A program made the position numbers and the translations under genes. Of a stretch of 64,000 bases of DNA, positions 16,752-25,625 are shown piece by piece. The first letter of the stretch is position 1, and each line of letters opens with the position of its first letter. The stretch lies in contig NZ_CAJNBJ010000017.1 in assembly GCF_905220995.1 (NCBI RefSeq), positions 699,108-763,107 of the forward strand, given 5' to 3'. The notes beneath the pieces are model-generated. The model did no database searches. It was not told the origin of the DNA and was given only the letters and a program-made list of their open reading frames with translations. The DNA is from Nitrospira defluvii (lineage in GTDB: Bacteria; Nitrospirota; Nitrospiria; Nitrospirales; Nitrospiraceae).

Positions 16752-17897
16752 ATGACGTTACACTGGATTCCGTGCTTTCGGTTTGCCGCCTGGATATTCG
16801 TCATCCTGCTGCCGATTCAAGCCGCAGCGGTCGAGTTCGTGTTCGTAGGCTCTCGCCAGATGGGCATGGGTGGGGCCGGCGTCGCGACCACGACGGACTC
16901 CCTTGCCACCTACTGGAACCCTGCCGGCATGGCGATGAGCAAGAAGTTCGACATGCGCATTCAGGGCGGCGGTCAGGTCATCGATCGCGGAGACGTTTTC
17001 GATACGTTGAAGGACATCAACAATCTGAATCTGAACGACACCTCCGCCGGCAACATCGCGCGCCTCCAGCAGCAAATTGATCGCATGAACCGGCCCGGAA
17101 CCAATCTCACCGCCGCCGCCTCCGGTGGGCTCTACGTGAAGGGCAACTTCGGAGAGCATGCACTGGGGTTCAATGTCTCCGATGTCGCCACAGCAGGCGG
17201 GTTCCTCCGCGGTCCGGTCGGGTTTACGAATAACGGCACCAACCTGACCGTGAACGGACAATTCGCCATGAATGGCCTTGAAGTCCGGCAGGCCGCCCTG
17301 TCCTATGCCTACGCATTCATGGACCGCATGTTCTCGATCGGCATCACCGGAAAGGTGATCCAGGGTGCGGCCTATACCGGCGCGACCAATATCCGAGGCG
17401 CAAGCGACGACGTCAGAGTGTTTGAGGACATCGGGCGCGCCAAGATCTCAACCGCCCTCGGCATCGATGTGGGCGCCATGTTCCGGCCCTCCTCCTGGTT
17501 GCGGATGGGCATCGTGGCGAAGGACATCAATGCCCCAACGTTCGACGCACCGAACGGCGACAAATTCAAACTGCTGCCGCAAGTGCGCACAGGAATCGCC
17601 GTCAACCCCTACAACTCTCTGACACTCACCGCTGATGTCGACATTACCAAGAACAACACGCTGACACCCGGCGTCTACAGCCAAGTTCTCAGCCTCGGGG
17701 CTGAACAGACGATTCTGTCCGAATTGCTGTCGTTCCGGCTCGGTGCCTTCAAAAATATGCAGGATGCCAAGACCCCGTTTATCCCGACGGCAGGCTTCGG
17801 GCTTCGCATCCTCGCCTTGCGCATCGATATCGCCGGCGGGTATGATTTTAGAGATCAGGCCGCCCTGGCGTCCGGCTCCATTGCGATGACCTTCTAG
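16752..17897 (+). CDS. TraF-like / FadL-type outer-membrane beta-barrel protein
   Basis: 381 residues with a Sec signal peptide cleaved near QAAAVEF. Right after it come VFVGSRQMGMGGAGVATTTDSLATYWNPAGM, the hallmark of the OMPP1/FadL and TraF_2 families. Alternating hydrophobic strands run to a C-terminus ending in an aromatic residue (IAMTF), as outer-membrane barrels do. TraF_2 members are often named conjugal transfer proteins, but nothing conjugative is nearby, so the name should not be over-read. A hydrophobic-ligand channel or surface protein is more likely. It has its own promoter and is followed by a lipoprotein gene. Confidence 0.8.
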   Translation: MTLHWIPCFRFAAWIFVILLPIQAAAVEFVFVGSRQMGMGGAGVATTTDSLATYWNPAGMAMSKKFDMRIQGGGQVIDRGDVFDTLKDINNLNLNDTSAGNIARLQQQIDRMNRPGTNLTAAASGGLYVKGNFGEHALGFNVSDVATAGGFLRGPVGFTNNGTNLTVNGQFAMNGLEVRQAALSYAYAFMDRMFSIGITGKVIQGAAYTGATNIRGASDDVRVFEDIGRAKISTALGIDVGAMFRPSSWLRMGIVAKDINAPTFDAPNGDKFKLLPQVRTGIAVNPYNSLTLTADVDITKNNTLTPGVYSQVLSLGAEQTILSELLSFRLGAFKNMQDAKTPFIPTAGFGLRILALRIDIAGGYDFRDQAALASGSIAMTF

Positions 17898-17908
17898 GAC
17901 GCTGTCGG

Positions 17909-17936
17909 TTGTGAACTAATCTGCTACACTTATTAT
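17909..17936 (+). promoter_or_regulatory. Candidate promoter for a leaderless transcript
   Basis: TTGTGA (17909-17914) and TATTAT (17931-17936) are 16 bases apart, and the start codon of the following lipoprotein gene begins only seven bases after the -10. Transcription would start at or next to the ATG. No ribosome binding site is present in between. Confidence 0.4.
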
Positions 17937-17943
17937 ACGTACC

Positions 17944-18549
17944 ATGACACGACGCACCTCCTTTCGATTCAGCGTGATTTTTTGCCTTCTGCTCTCCGGG
18001 CTCCTCGCCGGCTGCGGTGGGTTGCAGGAAATGTGGGAAGGGCCTGCGGCACGAGGCTTCTACCCGAAGACCATGGCAATTCTTCCCATCTCCGGCACCT
18101 ACGACAGCGCGCGTGAAGACGTCGAAGAAGTGGTGGCCAAGGTGTTGATCAAGAGCCGACGGGTTGAAAAGGTGGTCCCCCCGGATCAGGTCACCGACAC
18201 CTTCCAAACGACGAAGGATGCGTTCGATGCCCTTGTCACCTATTTCTCCCGAATGGAAACGACCGGCCAGTCGGACAAGAATTCCGCCATCAAGATCGGA
18301 CATGCCTTGGGGGCGGACTCCCTGCTCGTGGTCAAGGTCAATGCCTGGGAATATACGAGGGAAGAAGGCGATAACATCGCCCGCGTGGGATTGAGCATGC
18401 GCCTGGTCGACGCCGTGAACGGAGCGATTGTGTGGAAAGCACGGCACCAGGTGCAGGAAAGCTACTTATTCATCCGCCCGGACATGAAGGATCTTGCCAC
18501 GAAACTCGCTTCGGACATGATCAAGTACATGCCCCCTGAAAAGCGTTAG
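17944..18549 (+). CDS. DUF799 / GNA1162-family lipoprotein
   Basis: 201 residues. The signal peptide ends LLAGC, a canonical lipobox. The mature protein begins with a TMAILPISG strand and continues with helices and strands, including AIKIGHALGADSLLVVKVNAW and LSMRLVDAVNGAIVWKARHQ, matching the DUF799/GNA1162 group of putative outer-membrane lipoproteins that have a TolB-like N-terminal fold. Members are thought to help transport or assembly at the outer membrane; the role is not settled. The 3' end overlaps the convergent GAF gene by four bases. Confidence 0.78.
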   Translation: MTRRTSFRFSVIFCLLLSGLLAGCGGLQEMWEGPAARGFYPKTMAILPISGTYDSAREDVEEVVAKVLIKSRRVEKVVPPDQVTDTFQTTKDAFDALVTYFSRMETTGQSDKNSAIKIGHALGADSLLVVKVNAWEYTREEGDNIARVGLSMRLVDAVNGAIVWKARHQVQESYLFIRPDMKDLATKLASDMIKYMPPEKR

Positions 18550-19625
18550 GGCTTGAGGGATTCTTTTACGCCCGCCTCGCCGACCGGTCCCCGTCGCAGA
18601 TTGTCGATAGCCAAGCCGAACTGATTCGACAAACTCGCCAACTCCAGCACATCCCAATTGCTGAACGGCTTGCCGCTCCGCCGATTCACCACTTCCAGCA
18701 CACCCACAGCCCGAGCCCCCATGCGAACCGGCACCGAGACCAGGGAAGCCACCGGCAGGACTGATTGCCATCCCTGACCGGCAACGAGGCGGGCATCCTG
18801 TGCACCGTGGGTAATCAAGACGGCTTGTCCCGTGCGATGCACCCCGGCTGCAACGTTCGACTGCAGCGCGGTAAGCCCCGCAGCCCGTTCCCCGCCGATC
18901 GCGGACAACCGCAACGACCCATCGCCTGTCCCCAGAAATAACGCTCCCGCTTCCGCCTCCACGAGTCGAATCGCGGCGTCCAAGGCCCGCCGCAATTTCT
19001 CCTGCTCGCCCAGAGCGGAATTCAGCAGGTCGCTGACCTGCTCCATATGCTGAATACGGAGAATTTTCGCCGCGTACTTGACGGTCAGCCGGGCATGGTC
19101 CAGTAGAACCGACAGCCAGGGTTCAATCGCGGTCAACAACGACAGAGCCGTTCTCGAGGGTACCCTCTGCGACTTCCCGGCGTGAAACATCACCACACCG
19201 TCCATACGACCGATGCGATGCAAGCGGATGCCGTGCAGTTCGCCAAGACTGATTCGCGCTTGCTGCTCCGCCTGTGTCAGTCCGGCCGGCCACTGCCCGG
19301 CCACGGAGGCATCGCTGCTTCCGGCCTCTGCCAGACAGACCATCTCGCGAGTCTGTTCATCCCGCACATAGACGGCAATTGCGTGGACCTTGGTCAGTTG
19401 CAGGAACGATTGCACGAAGACGGCAGCCACACCAATCGGCGAACGACCCTCTCCTTCGGAATGCGACAGGCTTTTGAAGAGCGCCTGCTGGAGGGCCTGG
19501 AGCAGACGGTCCTCCCGCACAGGCGCAGAAGCCCTCGCCACGATCTTACGGCGGGAACCGGCCGGAGACTTTTTCGCTGTGGTCTTGCGGCTGCTTCGAG
19601 CAATCTTACGACGAATGACGGCCAT
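18546..19625 (-). CDS. GAF-domain protein
   Basis: 359 residues. The first 35 are Lys/Arg/Ser/Ala-rich and disordered, histone-tail-like. A first, poorly conserved GAF-like region (about residues 65-180) and a coiled stretch precede a clear GAF domain (about 193-345) with AEAGALFLG, the SLVSVPVRMGARAVGVLEVVNR core and a terminal helix LASLSNQFGLAIDNL. There is no output domain. GAF domains bind small ligands such as cyclic nucleotides. It lies after the trp operon but beyond its terminator, so it is probably expressed separately. Confidence 0.75.
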   Translation of the reverse strand: MAVIRRKIARSSRKTTAKKSPAGSRRKIVARASAPVREDRLLQALQQALFKSLSHSEGEGRSPIGVAAVFVQSFLQLTKVHAIAVYVRDEQTREMVCLAEAGSSDASVAGQWPAGLTQAEQQARISLGELHGIRLHRIGRMDGVVMFHAGKSQRVPSRTALSLLTAIEPWLSVLLDHARLTVKYAAKILRIQHMEQVSDLLNSALGEQEKLRRALDAAIRLVEAEAGALFLGTGDGSLRLSAIGGERAAGLTALQSNVAAGVHRTGQAVLITHGAQDARLVAGQGWQSVLPVASLVSVPVRMGARAVGVLEVVNRRSGKPFSNWDVLELASLSNQFGLAIDNLRRGPVGEAGVKESLKP

Positions 19626-19656
19626 GACATCTCCTCATATGAAGCGTCCATCATTG

Positions 19657-19735
19657 CCAGACGGCAAAACTCTTCCGTCTGGATTGGGTATTCTCTTGTT
19701 GACGGGAAAACGCAGCGTCCGGGAAATCTGGACGC
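19657..19735 (-). promoter_or_regulatory. Two stem-loops in the leader of the GAF gene
   Basis: Exact inverted repeats of 8 bases (19657-19664 with 19675-19682) and 6 bases (19715-19720 with 19730-19735) sit in the 160-base gap between the trp terminator and the GAF start codon. Their purpose is unknown; no riboswitch class was recognised. Confidence 0.35.
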
Positions 19736-19785
19736 ACAAATGGAGCACAGACTGAGGATCGATTTGGATGGAGGGCGCGGAAGAT

Positions 19786-19813
19786 AAACAAAACGAGGGG
19801 GCCGCCGCGCCCC
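19786..19813 (-). terminator. Intrinsic terminator of the trp operon
   Basis: Reading leftward, the trpA stop codon is followed at once by a GC-only hairpin (GGGGC stem, about six-base loop, GCCCC) and then TCGTTTTGTTT. This is a textbook rho-independent terminator, here ending trpE-to-trpA transcription. Confidence 0.8.
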
Positions 19814-20613
19814 TAGGTCGGCTGCATCGCAACCTTGAGTGAACGCACGAAGTTCCCCACTTCCTGAACGAGTCGGCCATCCTGCCCATGCTCTCCTACC
19901 CGACGAACGATCGCACTGCCGACGATGACTCCATCGGCCACTTGTGCGACGCTCGCGGCATCCTCCGGAGTCGCGACACCAAACCCCACAGCGACGGGCG
20001 TCTTCGTCTGTTTCTTGATCTTGGCGACATTGTCCCGCACCCCCGCCATGTCGTTCAGTTTAGCGCCAGTGATGCCTGTCAGGGAAACATAATAGACAAA
20101 TCCGCCGGACTCCTTCGCGACATAGGCGCGACGCGAGGACGTGCTCGTGGGTGCCAGCAGGAAAATCAGGTGGAGTCCCGCCGCATCGGCCGGACCGCGC
20201 AAGGGGCCGGCTTCATCGGGAGGCATATCCGGCACAATCAGCCCATCCACGCCGGCTTCGACCGCCTTCGCGCAAAACACTGTTTCCCCGAATGCGTGGA
20301 TGTTGTTGTAATAGGCCATCAGGACGATGGGAATCTGTGTCGTCGCGCGCAGGCGGCGCACTGAATCCAGAATCTTGCGAAGTGACGTCCCGCTCTGGAG
20401 GCCGCGTTCCGCCGCCTGCTGAATCACCGGTCCATCGGCGATGGGATCGGAGAAAGGCACGCCCAACTCGATGATGTCGGCGCCGGCCCGCTCGAGTTCG
20501 AGCACCAAGTGCTCCGTGTCCTGCAACGACGGATCACCCGCCATGATGTAGGTAATGAGCGCCTTCTCTCCCTGCGCCTTCAATCGACCGAATGTCTGAT
20601 CTAAACGATTCAT
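19813..20613 (-). CDS. trpA: Tryptophan synthase alpha chain
   Basis: 266 residues from MNRLDQTFGR; nine further in-frame codons upstream are unlikely to be used. It is a TIM barrel. The catalytic Glu and Asp are visible in DIIELGVPFSDPIADGPVIQ, and the phosphate-binding loop near VAVGFGVATPEDA and VIVGSAIV. It cleaves indole-3-glycerol phosphate to indole, which is channelled to TrpB. It is the last gene of the operon, separated from trpB by a large inverted-repeat element. Confidence 0.96.
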   Translation of the reverse strand: MNRLDQTFGRLKAQGEKALITYIMAGDPSLQDTEHLVLELERAGADIIELGVPFSDPIADGPVIQQAAERGLQSGTSLRKILDSVRRLRATTQIPIVLMAYYNNIHAFGETVFCAKAVEAGVDGLIVPDMPPDEAGPLRGPADAAGLHLIFLLAPTSTSSRRAYVAKESGGFVYYVSLTGITGAKLNDMAGVRDNVAKIKKQTKTPVAVGFGVATPEDAASVAQVADGVIVGSAIVRRVGEHGQDGRLVQEVGNFVRSLKVAMQPT

Positions 20614-20658
20614 TTCGATATACCCCTGTCTCCCACTCATCCAACCCCATCGTCCGCT

Positions 20659-20784
20659 GCAGGATGTTCAACCGGGCCGTCCAGCAAGGCCGCAGCAAGG
20701 AAAAAGGTGAAGCGTACTCAGGTGCGTACGTCGAACCTCTGACCGCCGCGAGAACGCAGCTGGCAGTCCGGTTCAACATCCTGC
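20659..20784. repeat. Large imperfect palindromic intergenic repeat
   Basis: Outer arms of 17 bases (20659-20675 and 20768-20784) are inverted repeats with one mismatch, enclosing about 90 bases. The element fills most of the trpB-trpA gap, and its right arm touches the trpB stop codon. Its ends (AGGATGTTCAA ... TTCAACATCCT) recall a repeat family that I remember from Nitrospira-like genomes; that link is from memory. As RNA it would fold into a long hairpin. Confidence 0.65.
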
Positions 20785-21974
20785 TACAAGGTCACCCCTT
20801 TGATTCTCGCCACCTGCTGCACATCCTTATCGCCGCGCCCCGAGAGATTCACCACAAGAATCTGATTCTTTTTCATCTTCGGCGCTCGCTTCACGACTTC
20901 GGCGATGGCATGGGCACTTTCGAGCGCCGGCATGATGCCCTCTTCCCTGGCCAACAGATCGAATGCCGCCAGAGCCTCATCATCCGTCACCGAGGTGTAC
21001 TCTGCGCGATTCGATTCCCTGAGGTAACTGTGCTCCGGTCCCACGGCGGCATAGTCCAGCCCAGCCGACACGGAATGGGTAAGATTGACCTGGCCGTTTT
21101 CATCCTGCAGGAGATAGGTCATGGTACCTTGGAGGACGCCGGGACGCCCGCCGGCAAACCGGGCCGCATGTTTGCCGCTCTCGACGCCGAGGCCACCCGC
21201 CTCTACGCCGACCATCTTGACCTTCTTGTCCGGGACAAAGGCGTGGAAGAGGCCCATGGCATTACTTCCGCCACCGACACAGGCGATCAAACAGTCGGGC
21301 AGTCGCCCCTCCGTCGTCAGGATCTGTTTGCGGGCCTCACGACCGATCACGGACTGAAAGTCACGGATCATCATCGGATAGGGATGCGCGCCTAGGACGG
21401 AACCGAGCACATAGTGCGTCGTCCGCACGTTGGTGGTCCAATCTCGCATGGCTTCGCTGATGGCATCTTTCAACGTCCGGCTGCCGGCGTCCACGCCGGT
21501 TACCTTAGAACCGAGCAACCGCATGCGAAACACGTTCAGCGCCTGGCGCTGCATATCTTCCGTACCCATGTAGATTTCGCATTCCAGGCCGAACATGGCG
21601 GCCACCGTCGCCGTTGCCACGCCATGCTGCCCAGCGCCGGTCTCAGCAATGAGACGAGGCTTCTTCATCCGTTTCGCGAGCAGCGCCTGTCCGATGGCGT
21701 TATTGATCTTATGGGCGCCGGTGTGACACAGGTCTTCGCGCTTCAGATAGATCTTGGCCCCGCCCAGCCGCTTCGTCAGGCGCTGCGCAAGATATAAGGG
21801 CGTCGGCCTCCCGACATATTCCTTCAAGTAATGTTTGAATTCGGTCTGGAACTTCCGGTCCCGCCGGGTACGCTGATATACCTCTTCCAGCTCCAGGAGG
21901 GCCGGCATCAGGGTCTCAGGGACGTAGCGCCCGCCGTAGAGTCCGAATCGCCCATGTCGATCTGGTATCGCCAT
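20784..21974 (-). CDS. trpB: Tryptophan synthase beta chain
   Basis: 396 residues, the normal TrpB1 length. The PLP lysine lies in [14 protein letters not shown], the catalytic Glu in [10 protein letters not shown], and the phosphate loop in [11 protein letters not shown]. It condenses indole with serine to tryptophan in complex with TrpA. About 90 bases separate it from trpF and a palindromic repeat separates it from trpA. Confidence 0.97.
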   Translation of the reverse strand: MAIPDRHGRFGLYGGRYVPETLMPALLELEEVYQRTRRDRKFQTEFKHYLKEYVGRPTPLYLAQRLTKRLGGAKIYLKREDLCHTGAHKINNAIGQALLAKRMKKPRLIAETGAGQHGVATATVAAMFGLECEIYMGTEDMQRQALNVFRMRLLGSKVTGVDAGSRTLKDAISEAMRDWTTNVRTTHYVLGSVLGAHPYPMMIRDFQSVIGREARKQILTTEGRLPDCLIACVGGGSNAMGLFHAFVPDKKVKMVGVEAGGLGVESGKHAARFAGGRPGVLQGTMTYLLQDENGQVNLTHSVSAGLDYAAVGPEHSYLRESNRAEYTSVTDDEALAAFDLLAREEGIMPALESAHAIAEVVKRAPKMKKNQILVVNLSGRGDKDVQQVARIKGVTL

Positions 21975-22067
21975 CGCTTGTCCTTCAGCTAATCATGGAA
22001 CAAAAGTATAACAGCATGCTCGAAACGTCCGCCACCATCACGCACACACGACACGCAACCCAGGCAA

Positions 22068-22715
22068 TTACGCGATATCCTGCTGAGAGGATGCCAACCT
22101 GACGGCCTGCACAAACGCTCGAACCTTCGCGTGATCCTTCTTGCCGGGTCGCGCTTCGACGCCGCTGCTCACGTCAACGCCGTAGGGACGAACCTGTCTG
22201 AGAGCCTGCGCGACATTCTCCGGCGTCAGCCCACCGGCCAGGAGAATACGGGCTACTGCCGCAGCTTCCGCCGCCAACGACCAATCGGCCACCTGTCCTG
22301 TTCCACCATACGCGTCCGGCGAAAACGCATCCACCAAAAACCCACGCACGCCGGCGCGGCCCTGGAACTCGGCCAGGGCCAGGAAGGATCCACGGTCCCT
22401 GAGCCTGATTGCCTTGAGGACGGGGCGTCCCAACGTCTCGCAATAGGCCGCCGTCTCATCACCATGCAATTGCGCGAGCGCCAGGCCGCAACCGTCCATC
22501 ACGTCGCGGACTACTTTCGGTTCTTCGTTGACGAACACACCGATCGGGAAGACGAAAGGCGGCAGTTCCTTGATGATGGCCTTCACCGCCGCTGTCTCCG
22601 CGCAACGCGGACTCTTCTTGTGAAACACGAATCCGACGGCATCCGCGCCGGCCTCCACCGCCACCGCCGCATCCTCGGCATTCGTCAGTCCGCAAATCTT
22701 GACCTTAACCGTCAT
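22068..22715 (-). CDS. trpF: Phosphoribosylanthranilate isomerase
   Basis: 215 residues from MTVKVKICGLTN, starting four bases after the upstream lipoprotein gene. A TIM barrel with the catalytic Cys in KICGLTN, the general-acid Asp in LVDAFSPDAYGG, and the phosphate loops LLAGGLTPENV and GVDVSSGVE. It performs the Amadori rearrangement of N-(5-phosphoribosyl)anthranilate. Extra in-frame codons to 22760 lie inside the preceding gene. Confidence 0.95.
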   Translation of the reverse strand: MTVKVKICGLTNAEDAAVAVEAGADAVGFVFHKKSPRCAETAAVKAIIKELPPFVFPIGVFVNEEPKVVRDVMDGCGLALAQLHGDETAAYCETLGRPVLKAIRLRDRGSFLALAEFQGRAGVRGFLVDAFSPDAYGGTGQVADWSLAAEAAAVARILLAGGLTPENVAQALRQVRPYGVDVSSGVEARPGKKDHAKVRAFVQAVRLASSQQDIA

Positions 22716-22719
22716 CGCC

Positions 22720-23034
22720 TCAACAACTCTGCTTGCTCTTCTGCAGGCCGTAGAACCCACGATACGACCATTGGCAGGCCTGTCCTTTCGGGTTGAAGGT
22801 GAGCCCGATCAGATCCTGACGCCCGTCCTGCTGAGGGACCATCCACTCGCAGACTTCGCCGCCATCCTTAAACGAGTGACAGCGGGTGGGAATGCCCATT
22901 TCCTTGATGCGATCGTCCTTGCTGCTGCCCATCCAGGAATCCCACTTCGGGGTAAATTCATGAATCTCCTGGCTGACGCAACCGGCAAGGTTCAACAATC
23001 CGATCGTCACACCACACGCGAGAATCCGCTTCAT
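22720..23034 (-). CDS. Small lipoprotein embedded in the trp operon
   Basis: 104 residues. A signal peptide MKRILACGVTIGLLNLAGC ends in a lipobox. The start overlaps the trpC stop as ATGA and the stop lies four bases before trpF, so it is fully integrated in the operon. The mature part (about 85 residues) holds two further Cys-containing turns (RCHSFKDGGEVCEW and QACQW) plus the final Cys. It resembles small SmpA-like lipoproteins only in general shape; no family is claimed. Why an envelope lipoprotein sits between trpC and trpF is unclear. Confidence 0.75.
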   Translation of the reverse strand: MKRILACGVTIGLLNLAGCVSQEIHEFTPKWDSWMGSSKDDRIKEMGIPTRCHSFKDGGEVCEWMVPQQDGRQDLIGLTFNPKGQACQWSYRGFYGLQKSKQSC

Positions 23035-23855
23035 CGCGCCTCCTCCTTCGGTTCGTCGCCCAGTAACTCACGTATCTTCGCCCCGATGTCCTGCGCCCGG
23101 ATCAACGACTCGCCGATCAGCATGGCATGCACACCGGCCTCCACCAACCGCAGGACATCCTCACGCTTGTGAATGCCGCTCTCGCTCACGATCAGTTTGT
23201 CGGCGGGAATCCGCTTGGCCAACCGCAGAGTCACGCCGAGATCGGTCGAGAACGTTTTGAGATCACGATTGTTGATGCCGATCATCCGCACATCCGGCAA
23301 CCATTCGAGCACGGTATCAAGTTCACGTTCATGGTGCGTTTCCACCAGTACGTCCAGGGACAACTCCTTGGCGAGCGCCGCGAAGTCGATCAACTGACGT
23401 TTTTCCAGACCCGCCACGATCAAGAGCACCGCATCGGCCCCATAGGCCCGGGCTTCGTAAAACTGAATGTCGGCGACCATGAATTCTTTATTCAGCGCCG
23501 GCAGCCCCACCCGCCCCTTCACATCAGCAAGATAGTCCAAGTGACCCTGGAAGAAGTCTTTGTCGGTCAAGACGGAGACAGCGCTGGCCCCATGCTCTCG
23601 ATAGGCTTCGGCGATACCGACCGGTTCAAAGCGTTGCTCAAACTCTGGCCGTAACAGCCCCAGACTGGGCGAGGCTTTTTTTACCTCGGCGATCAAGGCA
23701 GGCCTGGTCGGGGTACGGCGCGCATCCAGCGTGACGGCAAATCCAAGTGTCGGCCCGGCATCACGGATTTTGGTTTTTAACTCCGCAAGGTAGCCGCGAC
23801 TGCTCTTGTGGCGAATTTCAGCTTTTTTATGCTCGAGGATCCGGTCGAGAATCAC
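23031..23855 (-). CDS. trpC: Indole-3-glycerol phosphate synthase
   Basis: 274 residues. TIM barrel with the substrate-binding N-terminus ILDRILEHKKAEI, the catalytic Lys in LIAEVKKASPS and the second Lys in VLTDKDFFQG, the Glu in LPALNKEFMV, and Asn in IGINNRDLKTF. It closes the indole ring. The gene lies five bases after trpD and its last codons overlap the embedded lipoprotein gene. Confidence 0.96.
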   Translation of the reverse strand: MILDRILEHKKAEIRHKSSRGYLAELKTKIRDAGPTLGFAVTLDARRTPTRPALIAEVKKASPSLGLLRPEFEQRFEPVGIAEAYREHGASAVSVLTDKDFFQGHLDYLADVKGRVGLPALNKEFMVADIQFYEARAYGADAVLLIVAGLEKRQLIDFAALAKELSLDVLVETHHERELDTVLEWLPDVRMIGINNRDLKTFSTDLGVTLRLAKRIPADKLIVSESGIHKREDVLRLVEAGVHAMLIGESLIRAQDIGAKIRELLGDEPKEEAR

Positions 23856-23859
23856 GATT

Positions 23860-24876
23860 TCACAAGGCCTTCTTGGTAAAGTCGATCAACTGTTCCAATT
23901 TCTCCATCGCCGCCCCGGAGTCGATCGTCCATTGGGCCAACTCGAATCCATCCTGCAGGGTCTTCGCCTTGCGTCCGGCTACCAACGCAGGCGCCGCGTT
24001 GAGGCAGACAATGTCGCGCTTTGGTCCTTTGCGACCACGGAAAATGTCGCGGGTGATGGCCGCATTTTCCTCCGCGCTCCCGCCCACAAGTTCTTTCGCG
24101 CGAACTCGCGCGAGGCCGAATTCAGAGGGATCGATTGTATAACTCGATACCACCCCGGCCTTGCCTTCCGACACCCGAGTCCGGTCGGTCACCGTGATCT
24201 CATCCAATCCATCCATGCCATGCACGACAAAACAATGTTGCGCGCCCAGGTGGACCAGCACCTTGGCCAGGAGTTCCGTCAATCCCGCGTCGAAAACCCC
24301 TACGACTTGTAGTCGGGCTCCGGCTGGATTCGTGAGCGGACCGAGGATATTCAACAAGGTGCGGATACCCAATTCCTGCCGCGGCTGGGCGCAATGTTTC
24401 ATGGCACTGTGGTAGAGCGGCGCGAAGAGGAAACCGATCCCCACCTCGTTGACGCAATCGGCCACCCGCTCGGGCGGCAGGTTGATGGCCACGCCCAGCG
24501 CGGCCAGCACATCCGCACTGCCAGACTTTGACGACACCGAGCGGTTGCCATGCTTGGCGACCGTCAACCCGGTCCCGGCCACCACAAAGGCCGCCGTGGT
24601 GGAGATATTGAACGTGTGGGCGCGATCTCCACCAGTCCCGCACGTGTCCACGACCTGCGCATCCCTGACCCTGATTCTGGTCGCCCGCGCACGCATCGCC
24701 AACACCGATCCGGCGATTTCCTCGACGGTCTCGCCTTTGATCCGCAGCCCCATCAAATATGCGGCAATCTGCGCCTGGGTCGCGCTCCCGTCCATGATCT
24801 CGCCCATGACCGTCTCGGCCTCAGCCTCGGTCAGGTCGCCCCGTTCGGCCAGTTTGTGAATTGCGTCTTTGATCAT
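23860..24876 (-). CDS. trpD: Anthranilate phosphoribosyltransferase
   Basis: 338 residues. The helical N-terminal domain and the PRPP site are visible: DTCGTGGDRAHTFNIST, then KHGNRSVSSKSGSADVLAALG, then the Mg-binding and anthranilate-contact region. It adds the phosphoribosyl group to anthranilate. It stands alone, not fused to trpG, and is followed closely by trpC. Confidence 0.96.
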   Translation of the reverse strand: MIKDAIHKLAERGDLTEAEAETVMGEIMDGSATQAQIAAYLMGLRIKGETVEEIAGSVLAMRARATRIRVRDAQVVDTCGTGGDRAHTFNISTTAAFVVAGTGLTVAKHGNRSVSSKSGSADVLAALGVAINLPPERVADCVNEVGIGFLFAPLYHSAMKHCAQPRQELGIRTLLNILGPLTNPAGARLQVVGVFDAGLTELLAKVLVHLGAQHCFVVHGMDGLDEITVTDRTRVSEGKAGVVSSYTIDPSEFGLARVRAKELVGGSAEENAAITRDIFRGRKGPKRDIVCLNAAPALVAGRKAKTLQDGFELAQWTIDSGAAMEKLEQLIDFTKKAL

Positions 24877-24962
24877 GAGGATCGCGATCAGGGATCAGCG
24901 GTCGGCAATCAGTCGAAAGGCCTCGGAGAGAGCCCTGTATGCTGATGACTGACGGCTGTGGG
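24877..24962. repeat. trpG-trpD spacer with degenerate GATCAGC-type repeats
   Basis: The 86-base gap between trpG and trpD is made of short imperfect repeats (GATCGCGATCAGGGATCAGCGG, then GCTGATGACTGACGGCTG). Similar text fills the 99 bases between trpG and trpE (25527-25625). No gene or ribosome site fits here. Confidence 0.35.
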
Positions 24963-25526
24963 CTAGAGTTTCAAGAAATTCCTGAGCAGCTCCTTGCCGG
25001 CGGTGGTGAGAATGGACTCAGGATGGAACTGCACGCCTTCGATGCCCAACGTCTTGTGCCGCATCCCCATGATTTCGCCATCGGCGGTCTCGGCGCTGAT
25101 CTCGAAACACCCAGGCAGGTTCTTCCGGTTCACGATGAGGGAGTGATAGCGAGTCGCTTCGAACGGATTGGGAAGATCGCGAAAAATCGTGCGACCGTCA
25201 TGACGCACCATCGAGGTTTTTCCATGCATGAGCCGCTCAGCGCGGATCACCTCACCGCCGAACGCGACCGCCAGCGACTGGTGGCCGAGACAGACGCCCA
25301 GCAGCGGAAGTTTCCCGCCGAAATGCCGGATCGCCTCGACCGAAATACCAGCCTCGTTCGGCGTACAGGGGCCCGGAGAGATCACCAATCGAGCCGGCTT
25401 CAATGCCTCGATCTCTGGAATGGAAATCTTGTTATTCCGATACACGACGACGTCTTCCCCCAACTCGCCGAAGTACTGCACGAGATTGTAGGTAAACGAG
25501 TCGTAATTGTCGATCATCAACAGCAT
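24963..25526 (-). CDS. trpG: Anthranilate synthase component II (glutamine amidotransferase)
   Basis: 187 residues, a class I amidotransferase. The nucleophilic Cys is in LLGVCLGHQ; the His and Glu of the triad are in [11 protein letters not shown]. It starts [22 protein letters not shown], the usual opening of TrpG/PabA. It feeds ammonia to TrpE. In some bacteria the same subunit also serves PabB in folate synthesis; no pabB is in this window. Confidence 0.95.
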   Translation of the reverse strand: MLLMIDNYDSFTYNLVQYFGELGEDVVVYRNNKISIPEIEALKPARLVISPGPCTPNEAGISVEAIRHFGGKLPLLGVCLGHQSLAVAFGGEVIRAERLMHGKTSMVRHDGRTIFRDLPNPFEATRYHSLIVNRKNLPGCFEISAETADGEIMGMRHKTLGIEGVQFHPESILTTAGKELLRNFLKL

Positions 25527-25625
25527 AGTGATTCGGGGAGCTCATGGCAGATGGCCTAGGGCTGATAGCAGGGTCAGAAATCCGTTTCACCATCAGCTAC
25601 AGGCTATGTGCGATACCCTCTTCTC

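Noticed and set aside
16752..17897. Evidence of a conjugation system from the TraF-like name
   Set aside because: No relaxase, coupling protein or type IV secretion gene is in the window; the protein looks like an outer-membrane barrel.
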